64,000 bases of DNA from contig CAZNWC010000009.1 of NCBI GenBank assembly GCA_964577055.1, forward strand, positions 73,560-137,559, read 5' to 3'. This stretch comes from PNNG01 sp964577055. GTDB lineage: Bacteria; Bacteroidota; Bacteroidia; UBA7662. Below the pieces are notes generated by a model, which was not told the DNA's origin, ran no database searches, and saw only the letters and a list, made by a program, of their open reading frames with translations. Below are positions 17,122 to 23,085 of this stretch, piece after piece (positions within the stretch are counted from its first letter, which is position 1; each line of letters opens with the position of its first letter). Made by a program: the position numbers and the translations under genes.

Positions 17122-17811
17122 ATGGTCAAGCGTTTGTTGGTTGAAATACGTACGAACGCCTCGTTTTTTGGTGCATACGCGCTGTTTTTGGCGCTGGGTT
17201 TGTTGTTGCTGCAGCTATTTGGCAAAGAAGCCCTCTTTTTGCAGCAAAATGCCTGGCATCACCCTTGGGCCGATGCCATTGCGCCCTGGCTCACCCATTT
17301 GGGCGATGGTTTGTTTGCCTTCGCCATTTTTTTGGTCATGCTCAGTTTACACTACCGCAAAGCCCTCACCGCCTTGTTTTGTTTTGCCGTGGTGTTGCTG
17401 GTCATTCAGCTGAGCAAACAATGGGTATTTGCCGATGCCTTGCGGCCAGCAGCTTATTTTGCGGCGCTTGGACAAGAAATCAGGCTCATCGATGGAGTGA
17501 AAGTACATGCCCATAACAGCTTTCCTTCGGGACATTCGGCCTCTGCCTTCGTGTTGTTTGCCGTGCTTGCGCTGCAGTGGTTTCACAAAAAGTGGGGCGC
17601 CTATTTGTTGCTCGCGGCCGTCATCATTGCCTATACCCGCATTTACCTTTCGCAGCATTTTATGGGCGATGTATTGGCCGGTTCACTGGTGGGTGTGGCG
17701 GTAGCCATGCTTGGTACCGCTTGGTTGGATGGCGTTTTTAATCGGCGACCCAAAGCCTGGCACCAACAAGGTTTGTTCAAAAAACAGGACATAAAAAAAG
17801 CCACTTCGTAG
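17122..17811 (+). CDS. PAP2-family membrane phosphatase
   Basis: A 229-residue membrane protein with about six hydrophobic segments. The three PAP2 motifs are complete: K99-x8-RP (KQWVFADALRP), PSGH at 135-138, and R173-x5-H179-x3-D183 (RIYLSQHFMGD). Such enzymes remove phosphate from lipids such as undecaprenyl pyrophosphate, phosphatidate or lipid A at the outer face of the inner membrane. It is translated from an ATG 2 bp after the CpeT-like stop, so the two are co-expressed. A shared terminator follows at 17793. Confidence 0.92.
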   Translation: MVKRLLVEIRTNASFFGAYALFLALGLLLLQLFGKEALFLQQNAWHHPWADAIAPWLTHLGDGLFAFAIFLVMLSLHYRKALTALFCFAVVLLVIQLSKQWVFADALRPAAYFAALGQEIRLIDGVKVHAHNSFPSGHSASAFVLFAVLALQWFHKKWGAYLLLAAVIIAYTRIYLSQHFMGDVLAGSLVGVAVAMLGTAWLDGVFNRRPKAWHQQGLFKKQDIKKATS

Positions 17812-17826
17812 GAAGCGGCTTTTTTT
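17793..17826. terminator. bidirectional terminator
   Basis: A 15-bp arm AAAAAAAGCCACTTC against GAAGCGGCTTTTTTT with one mismatch and a GTAG loop. It serves the PAP2 gene on the plus strand and the small T9SS gene on the minus strand. Confidence 0.9.
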
Positions 17827-17864
17827 GTTGCAGGGTTGGGTTGGTTGGGTAAAGAGCGTCAGGC

Positions 17865-18212
17865 TTATTTCAGCACTACTCGCTTGCTGGCACGGCCATC
17901 GGCATGGTCCAATTCAATGAAGTACAAACCGGGTGTACGACCGGTGAGATCAAATTCCCACACATGTTTTCCAGCTTGTATTTGGCTTTCCTGGCGTTCT
18001 ACCTCGCGGCCAATCACATCGAGCAGCACCAATTGCATGGTACCAGCGCGCACAGCCTGGTATTCAATGGTAAGGGCACCGGCGGTGGGATTGGGGAAAG
18101 CTTTGAATTGGATTTTGGCCTTTTCGGGCTGGGGTTGTCCGTGATCGGCTTTGCTGCCCAAGGCAGCCAGGTTCAAGGCGACGAACAGCAAAAAGAGTAG
18201 GTATTTTTTCAT
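17865..18212 (-). CDS. minimal T9SS type A sorting-domain protein
   Basis: A 115-residue exported protein. Residues 1-18 are a signal peptide (MKKYLLFLLFVALNLAALG), about 18 residues of linker follow, and the rest is a complete type IX secretion C-terminal domain: KAFPNPTAGALTIEY, VLLDVIGREV, DLTGRTPGLYFIEL and a final KRVVLK. There is no cargo domain in front. The product should be exported by Sec and recognised by the T9SS translocon, but it would deliver only its own domain. It could be the relic of a larger adhesin or enzyme, or a real small surface protein. Confidence 0.85.
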   Translation of the reverse strand: MKKYLLFLLFVALNLAALGSKADHGQPQPEKAKIQFKAFPNPTAGALTIEYQAVRAGTMQLVLLDVIGREVERQESQIQAGKHVWEFDLTGRTPGLYFIELDHADGRASKRVVLK

Positions 18213-18308
18213 AGCGGGTTTTTTCTGCGGGGGTTGACAAACAACGTGCCAAAAGGCAGACGCAGTGAATGGATACAAGGTTGCATGCCCGCAGAAATAT
18301 TTTGTGGC
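18213..18308. other. spacer upstream of the small T9SS gene
   Basis: About 95 bp presumably carrying the promoter of the minus-strand gene. Together with the repeat field at 18309-18535 it makes up the 404-bp gap before lpdA. No clear motif was recognised. Confidence 0.4.
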
Positions 18309-18535
18309 GGTTGGCGTTTGGCTGACCGCTCTCTGCTGTCGGCTGTCGGCGTTCTGCTTTCAGCTCTCTGCTGGTCGCTGTCGGCGTTCCGCTGTCCGCT
18401 TTCTGCTGTCGGCGTTCCGCTTTCAGCTGACTGTTGCATGCCGAACGCTGACCGCAGCATGCCGATGGCTGATTGCTGCATGCCAATCGCTGAACGCTGA
18501 AAGCCGCAAGCTGTCGTCCGTCTTCCGTCGGCTGT
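18309..18535. repeat. degenerate GCTGTCGGCGTTCCGCTTTC-type repeat field
   Basis: About 225 bp built almost wholly from CTGCTGTCGG, GCGTTCCGC, CTTTCAGCT and GCATGCCGA-like words in head-to-tail order, with local periods of 7-8 and 14-21 bp. It remains open in several minus frames only because the repeat lacks stop codons. This is the same style as the TTCAGC words at 50371 and 54617. Confidence 0.85.
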
Positions 18536-18616
18536 CTGCGCCTTCAATTCGTCTCCACCATTGAAATATTTTTCGCCCTTAAGCCGTATCTTGCAGCCGT
18601 TTTAAAAAATCGAGTT

Positions 18617-20005
18617 ATGAATTACGATGTGATTGTAGTGGGCGGTGGTCCCGGCGGTTATGTAGCTGCCATCAGGGCCTCGCAGTTGGGACTCAAAACG
18701 GCCGTGGTTGAACGTGAAGCCATGGGTGGTATTTGCCTGAACTGGGGTTGTATTCCAACCAAAGCCCTGCTCAAAAGCGCACAGGTATTTGAATATATCA
18801 AGCATGCTTCCGATTACGGCATCAACGTAAGCGGTGCCGAGCACGACTTCGGTGCGGTAATCAAGCGCAGCCGCGGGGTAGCCGATGGCATGAGCAAAGG
18901 CGTGGGCTTTCTCATGAAGAAGAACAAGGTCGACGTGATCATGGGCTGGGGCAAGGTATTGGCTGGTAAAAAGGTGCAGGTAACTGGTACCGACGGCAAA
19001 AAGACCGAGTACAGCGCACAGCACATCATCATTGCTACCGGTGGTCGCGCCCGCGAATTGCCCAACATCAAAATCGATGGTGAAAAAATCATCGAGTACC
19101 GCAAGGCCATGAGCCTCGAAAAGCAGCCCAAGAGCATGCTCATCATTGGTTCGGGTGCCATTGGGGTGGAGTTTGCCTATGTGTACAACGCCATGGGTAC
19201 CAAGGTAACCATCGTGGAATTCATGCCGAACATTGTGCCGGTGGAAGACGAAGACGTATCAAAGGCGCTCGAAAAAATCTACAAAAAAGAAGGCATCGAC
19301 ATTTATACCAGCTCAAGAGTAGAAAGTGTTGATACCAGCGGTGCACTTTGCAAAGCCAAGGTGAAAACCCCTACAGGTGAAATTACCCTCGAAGCCGAAG
19401 TGGTATTGTCGGCAGCCGGTGTGGTGGCCAACATCGAAAACATTGGGTTGGAAGAGGTAGGCATTGCCACCGACAAAGGAAAAATCCTGGTGAACGACTA
19501 CTACCAAACCAATATGCCGGGCTATTACGCCATTGGCGATGTGGTAAAAGGTCCAGCTTTGGCGCACGTGGCTTCGGCCGAGGGCATCATTTGCGTGGAG
19601 AAGATTGCCGGACACCACCCCGAGCCTTTGGATTATGGCAACATTCCTGGCTGTACGTATTGCTCGCCCGAAATTGCATCGGTGGGCATGACCGAAAAGG
19701 CCGCCAAAGAAGCCGGTTATGATGTGAAAGTGGGCAAATTCCCCTTCTCGGCTTCGGGCAAGGCCAGCGCAGCCGGACACAAAGACGGTTTTGTAAAAGT
19801 GATTTTCGATGCCAAATACGGTGAGTTCTTAGGTGCCCACATGATTGGTGCCAACGTAACCGAAATGATTGCCGAGGTAGTGGTTGCCCGCAAGCTCGAA
19901 ACCACCGGCCACGAAATGATCAAGGCCGTGCACCCGCACCCCACCATGAGCGAAGCGGTGATGGAAGCCGCCGCCGCAGCCTATGGCGAGGTGATTCACT
20001 TGTAA
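18617..20005 (+). CDS. lpdA: dihydrolipoyl dehydrogenase (E3)
   Basis: A 462-residue flavoprotein that re-oxidises lipoyl groups of 2-oxoacid dehydrogenase complexes and the glycine cleavage system with NAD+. The FAD-binding GGGPGGY is at residues 9-15 and the redox-active disulfide in GGICLNWGCIPTK at about 40-52. The NAD-binding GSGAIGVEF lies at mid-chain, and the catalytic His-Glu pair is in HPHPTMSEA near the C-terminus. A TATCTTGC box is about 23 bp upstream of the ATG. Stand-alone gene with its own terminator. Confidence 0.97.
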   Translation: MNYDVIVVGGGPGGYVAAIRASQLGLKTAVVEREAMGGICLNWGCIPTKALLKSAQVFEYIKHASDYGINVSGAEHDFGAVIKRSRGVADGMSKGVGFLMKKNKVDVIMGWGKVLAGKKVQVTGTDGKKTEYSAQHIIIATGGRARELPNIKIDGEKIIEYRKAMSLEKQPKSMLIIGSGAIGVEFAYVYNAMGTKVTIVEFMPNIVPVEDEDVSKALEKIYKKEGIDIYTSSRVESVDTSGALCKAKVKTPTGEITLEAEVVLSAAGVVANIENIGLEEVGIATDKGKILVNDYYQTNMPGYYAIGDVVKGPALAHVASAEGIICVEKIAGHHPEPLDYGNIPGCTYCSPEIASVGMTEKAAKEAGYDVKVGKFPFSASGKASAAGHKDGFVKVIFDAKYGEFLGAHMIGANVTEMIAEVVVARKLETTGHEMIKAVHPHPTMSEAVMEAAAAAYGEVIHL

Positions 20006-20018
20006 GGAGCCGCGCAAG

Positions 20019-20058
20019 CACAAAAAAGCCGCAATCGAAAGGTTGCGGCTTTTTTGTG
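20019..20058. terminator. terminator after lpdA, first copy of a duplicated hairpin
   Basis: A perfect 16-bp stem with an 8-nt loop (TCGAAAGG), rich in A on the left and T on the right, so it works in both directions. The core AAGCCGCAA/TTGCGGCTT recurs with a single loop change at 20742. Confidence 0.92.
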
Positions 20059-20361
20059 TTAAATGCGGAAGGAGTAATCTTTTGGGTTTCGGTAAGAGTG
20101 AATAATTGCCAATACAATAATCGTTTGGCTATTATCATCGATGAGGTAATGCAGTTGATAGGGAAATTGTTTCAAAAGTAAGGTGCGAACCGTTTTGTAT
20201 TTTTGTTGGAACCCGAGTGGCATAAGTTCCAAAAACTGATAGGCTTCGCGTATTCGGCTAATAAATTGCTCTTCAAGTTTTGTGTTGATTTTTTGATAAT
20301 AGCCCATGGCTTCCCGGATGTCATTTTGAACCGCCGGTAAACTGACCACCCGGTATTTCAT
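20059..20361 (-). CDS. RelE/ParE-family toxin
   Basis: A 100-residue basic protein of the RelE/ParE superfamily: V-x-x-A-x-x-D-I-R-E-A-x-x-Y-Y at the start, EAYQFLELMPLGFQ in the middle, and the beta-sheet core LLKQFPYQLHYLIDDNSQTIIVLAIIHSYRNP near the end. Such proteins either cleave mRNA on the ribosome or poison gyrase; the end IIHSYRNPKDY fits the ParE/RelE-like group common in Bacteroidota. The gene overlaps the antitoxin by 4 bp. Both look A+T richer than lpdA. Confidence 0.88.
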   Translation of the reverse strand: MKYRVVSLPAVQNDIREAMGYYQKINTKLEEQFISRIREAYQFLELMPLGFQQKYKTVRTLLLKQFPYQLHYLIDDNSQTIIVLAIIHSYRNPKDYSFRI

Positions 20362-20600
20362 CGTTCTTTTTCAATCTGATCCAAAACGTTTGCGAAATCT
20401 TCTACTTCGGAGGGGTTGTTGTAATAGGCATCTAAACGTGCATCAACAATGCTCTTTTGCCAAGCGGTAAGTGCTTCATTGGCTTGAACTTCTTGGATTT
20501 GCAATTCAGTGTATTTAGCTTTTAACCCTTGCCAGTCTTCAATGGGGATAAACACACCTGTGGTGTTCCCCTCGTTATCTCGGATAAATTGGAGACTCAT
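20358..20600 (-). CDS. antitoxin partner of the RelE/ParE toxin
   Basis: An 80-residue acidic protein: an N-terminal beta-rich part (MSLQFIRDNEGNTTGVFIPIEDWQGLK) resembling Phd/YefM-like or DUF2281-type antitoxins of Bacteroidota, followed by two helices (TAWQKSIVDARLDAYY, NPSEVEDFANVLDQIEKER) likely to wrap the toxin. It precedes the toxin gene, with the toxin ATG overlapping its stop. No clear palindromic operator was seen upstream. Confidence 0.8.
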   Translation of the reverse strand: MSLQFIRDNEGNTTGVFIPIEDWQGLKAKYTELQIQEVQANEALTAWQKSIVDARLDAYYNNPSEVEDFANVLDQIEKER

Positions 20601-20668
20601 GTCTGATTATTTGAGTTGTATGTGACTAATATAAGGGTAGAAAATTGAATTTGAGCCACCTAAATGCT

Positions 20669-20752
20669 TTAAAACTTCAGCAAGTGGTTGTAGAATCGGC
20701 CTTCACCACTTTCAACCAACACTACGTACACCCCCTGTGCCAAGCCGCAATC
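20669..20752 (-). pseudogene. orphan T9SS sorting-domain tail, remnant 1
   Basis: On the minus strand 27 codons read DCGLAQGVYVVLVESG followed by EGRFYNHLLKF and a stop, which is the last part of a T9SS C-terminal domain (G-V-Y-x-V-x-V-E-S-G ... K). There is no gene body: upstream (higher coordinates) the frame runs through the second terminator hairpin and meets a stop at about 20810. Confidence 0.65.
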
Positions 20753-20772
20753 GATAGGTTGCGGCTTTTTTT
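20742..20772. terminator. second copy of the duplicated terminator hairpin
   Basis: AAGCCGCAA-TCGATAGG-TTGCGGCTT plus seven T residues; 29 of 30 positions equal the copy at 20027-20056. It forms the right boundary of the RelE/RelB-like segment. Confidence 0.88.
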
Positions 20773-20823
20773 GCGTTTGGGCATGGCTGTTTGGCAGTGG
20801 ACAGGCTTTTTAACTGATTGGCT

Positions 20824-21462
20824 TCATTGCAACACCCATAGTCTGTTGGTTTTATATTCTCTAACGGCAACAATTCCCTTGCCTTTGGCTAAATAGTAAT
20901 CGCAAGCACCAGATCTTCTTGCAATTACACCAAAACGAAATAGGTGATAAACATCAAAAAAAGTCTTGTTGTCGACAGTATAACTTGGATAAAACGCGCG
21001 CAATATGCTGTAGCCTTCCAGGCCTTCACCTGCATGAAGCGAGTCACCTAACCGAGCAGGGAAGCGTAACATGGGATCGCTGCCTTCGTACATGAAAATC
21101 TCTTGTCTTCCGTCTTGATACAGTGCCCAACTGGAGGTGTACCTGCGTAACCCTGGGTAATTCGGGTGTTTGGCCCTGTAACTGTGTAAAATACTTTCTT
21201 CTGTAAACATGAGGGCACCGTCGTAGGTGACTTTAGTAGTGACTGTCCCTCCGTCAAGGCAGAAAAGCGAATCGTACTCTCCCGAAATACTATCACGGTA
21301 AACCAACGTATCGCCGGCTTGTGCCGGAAAATATTGGGTAACTTCGGGAGGGAGGTAATAGTTGGTAGGGCCGCTGCTAGGTGGAGGGTCTTTTTTGCAT
21401 GACAACAGCAGGCTGCATGACAAAGCCACAACGGCAAGTTTGAGGGTATGGGGGCTAATCAT
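20824..21462 (-). CDS. hypothetical lipoprotein
   Basis: A 212-residue protein with a lipoprotein signal peptide (lipobox LLLSC, C22), so probably anchored in the outer membrane or periplasm. The mature part begins with Pro/Ser-rich KKDPPPSSGP, then YLPPEVTQYFPAQAGDTLVYRDS, a start typical of small Bacteroidota lipoproteins with a lipocalin-like beta-barrel. No recognised catalytic motif. ATGs further upstream exist, but the one at 21462 gives a sensible signal peptide. Function unknown. Confidence 0.75.
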   Translation of the reverse strand: MISPHTLKLAVVALSCSLLLSCKKDPPPSSGPTNYYLPPEVTQYFPAQAGDTLVYRDSISGEYDSLFCLDGGTVTTKVTYDGALMFTEESILHSYRAKHPNYPGLRRYTSSWALYQDGRQEIFMYEGSDPMLRFPARLGDSLHAGEGLEGYSILRAFYPSYTVDNKTFFDVYHLFRFGVIARRSGACDYYLAKGKGIVAVREYKTNRLWVLQ

Positions 21463-21919
21463 GGTGGTGGCAAACAGCAAAACATTTATGAAAATAATGT
21501 TTTGTGTTGAATGGTGCAAATTTTTTTGGGAGAGGTAGCTTGCCTGCTTTGCAAATCAGCTTCACTTAATGAATTAAAGGGATGCACAAAATCCAAAGCG
21601 CCACGAGGGGTTTCATGAACATCAAAATATCACGCTGATCTATGACCCCATGGGGTCGTAGGATTTATCTTGATTTCGCTATTATGCTCTTCCAGCTCTA
21701 AATTTGGTATATACCAAGGCAAAGCACCCCGAGGGGGTGCCATGTTTATAGCAGCATGATTGTCAGAAACCTGAACGACCCTGAAGGGGTCGTACATCAC
21801 AACCAACGCAGATTTTAAGCATAAACATTTGAGATTACATCAGTTAAAAAATCGTGAATTGAAGCAATACGGTCGATAAACAATTAATTATATTGCCAAA
21901 CAAAATCAAAAGTAGCTTT
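21463..21919. other. intergenic region with palindromes, left side of RAYT locus
   Basis: A 457-bp gap with no gene of its own. Its right half holds the palindromes listed at 21597-21793; the left part is the presumed promoter region of the minus-strand lipoprotein. Confidence 0.6.
21597..21793. repeat. REP-like palindrome group, left of the Y1 transposase
   Basis: Three clear hairpins: TATGACCCCA/TGGGGTCGTA (21641-21660), GCACCCC-GAG-GGGGTGC (21724-21740) and ACGACCC/GGGTCGT (21775-21793). A decayed fourth copy lies at 21597-21620. The middle one is embedded in a longer conserved unit (TTGGTAT ... AAGCACCCC ... CATGTTTATAGCA) that recurs at 22681-22730. Confidence 0.88.
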
Positions 21920-22384
21920 ATGCCCGGTACATTTTCTCAGATTTACATCCAGGTTGTATTTGCTGTAAAAGCCCGTGAAAGCCTGATTCAACCTCATTGG
22001 GAAGAAGCACTTTTCAAGTACATCACTGGAATCGTGACCAACAAGGGACAAAAAATGCTTGCCATAAACGGCATGCCTGATCACATTCATTTTGTTATGG
22101 GTATGAAGCCTAGTTGTTGTCTCTCGGATTTGGTGCGTGAGATAAAAAAGTCGTCAAATGAATTTGTAAATGCCCAATGCTTCACCCATTTTAAATTTCA
22201 ATGGCAAGAAGGTTTTGGGGCTTTTTCTTACGGTCAAGATGGACTTGATCGGGTGATTGCGTATGTCATGAATCAAAAGGAACACCATATAAAGCGCAGC
22301 TTTCAAGAGGAATACAAGGCATTTCTGAAAGAATTTCAAATTGAGCACAAAGACGAATATCTGTTTGATTGGATTTTGGATTAA
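21920..22384 (+). CDS. Y1 (HUH) transposase, IS200/RAYT type
   Basis: A 154-residue single-strand transposase of the IS200/IS605 TnpA fold. The HUH metal site is H55-I56-H57 in GMPDHIHF. The nucleophilic tyrosine is Y115 in AYVMNQKEHH, with Q119 as the extra metal ligand. The start MPGTFSQIYIQVVFAVK and QWQEGFGAFSYG are typical of the Bacteroidota branch. There is no TnpB and no IS-type left/right ends, but palindromes crowd both sides, which is the picture of a REP-associated (RAYT) transposase. The ATG at 21920 is where homology starts; the region is A+T rich. Confidence 0.9.
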   Translation: MPGTFSQIYIQVVFAVKARESLIQPHWEEALFKYITGIVTNKGQKMLAINGMPDHIHFVMGMKPSCCLSDLVREIKKSSNEFVNAQCFTHFKFQWQEGFGAFSYGQDGLDRVIAYVMNQKEHHIKRSFQEEYKAFLKEFQIEHKDEYLFDWILD

Positions 22385-22480
22385 TGGTCCGATAGCACAG
22401 GGCTCTCAGCTGGACCGATATGCGCAGGCACTTTGTACGTGAGACGAATGTACGGGTGGCACGCATGCATTTCGGTGGTG

Positions 22481-22766
22481 CGACCCCTTCAGGGTCGTAT
22501 CAAATGGTTGGTGCATGGTTTTCTATAAACGTATGACCCCCTCGGGGTCATCAGCATCGCCTTGATGCTTTTATGGTTCTCTCAAGCTGTAATTGTGGTA
22601 TTTGCCCAATCAAAGCACCCCAAGTTGGTCCATGTTTAAGGTATTGATTCCGAAATAGTTCTCTCAGACGATGATTTTGGTATTTGCCAGATCACAGCAC
22701 CCCGAGGGGGTGCCATGTTTATAGCACCATCATGCAGGCCAAATGAAACCGACCCCGAGGGGGTCG
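22481..22766. repeat. REP-like palindrome group, right of the Y1 transposase
   Basis: Hairpins at 22481-22497 (CGACCC/GGGTCG), 22534-22550 (TGACCCC-CTC-GGGGTCA), 22697-22713 (GCACCCC-GAG-GGGGTGC) and 22750-22766 (CGACCCC-GAG-GGGGTCG), plus a decayed copy at 22614-22632. Two types alternate: GCACCCC ones flanked by CATGTTTATAGCA, and CGACCCC ones. The GCACCCC type carries a longer shared flank (GGTATTTGCC upstream). Confidence 0.9.
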
Positions 22767-22894
22767 TATCATGAAACATTTGGTTGTGGAAAATCATCTA
22801 CATGCCTCAAACCATGCGTTTGATGCTGTTTTTTAAAGGGCGGTACATCTGGTTCAAATGGTGAAGCATTAGCTGATTGATTTGATCTAAGCGA

Positions 22895-22990
22895 CTACCT
22901 CACTAGCCGACCGTGGTAACGGCCGTCATTATTTTCAACAACCACCACATACCTCCCCCGCGCCAAGCTCAAGCATCCAAGGCGGTCCAT
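22895..22990 (-). pseudogene. orphan T9SS sorting-domain tail, remnant 2
   Basis: A 31-codon minus-strand frame ends SLARGRYVVVVENNDG-RYHGRLVR-stop, again the last strands of a T9SS C-terminal domain (LxxGxYxVxVE ... K/R). The rest of the gene is missing. The pair of remnants flanks the transposase locus on both sides. Confidence 0.6.
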
Positions 22991-23085
22991 TCAAACGCCC
23001 CAGCATTTTCCTTGCGATTTTTAGCTTTTTTTGGCACCAATGCTAGCGCCAGAAGCGTATTTTTAGACCGCTTTAAATCAAACGT

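Larger units (their letters stand above)
22385..23085. other. 701-bp intergenic region with palindromes and a T9SS tail remnant
   Basis: Contains the REP-like group at 22481-22766, the orphan sorting-domain tail at 22895-22990 and the promoter region of the S46 peptidase gene. No complete gene was found in it. Confidence 0.6.

Noticed and set aside
18064..18564. Several overlapping minus- and plus-strand frames reading SAESGTPTAES- or LSAVGVLLSAL-like peptides
   Set aside because: They are translations of the degenerate repeat field at 18309-18535, open because the repeat has no stop codons.
21597..22766. CRISPR or attenuator interpretation of the palindromes
   Set aside because: Copies are irregularly spaced, of two classes, and flank a Y1 transposase; a REP-type field explains them better.
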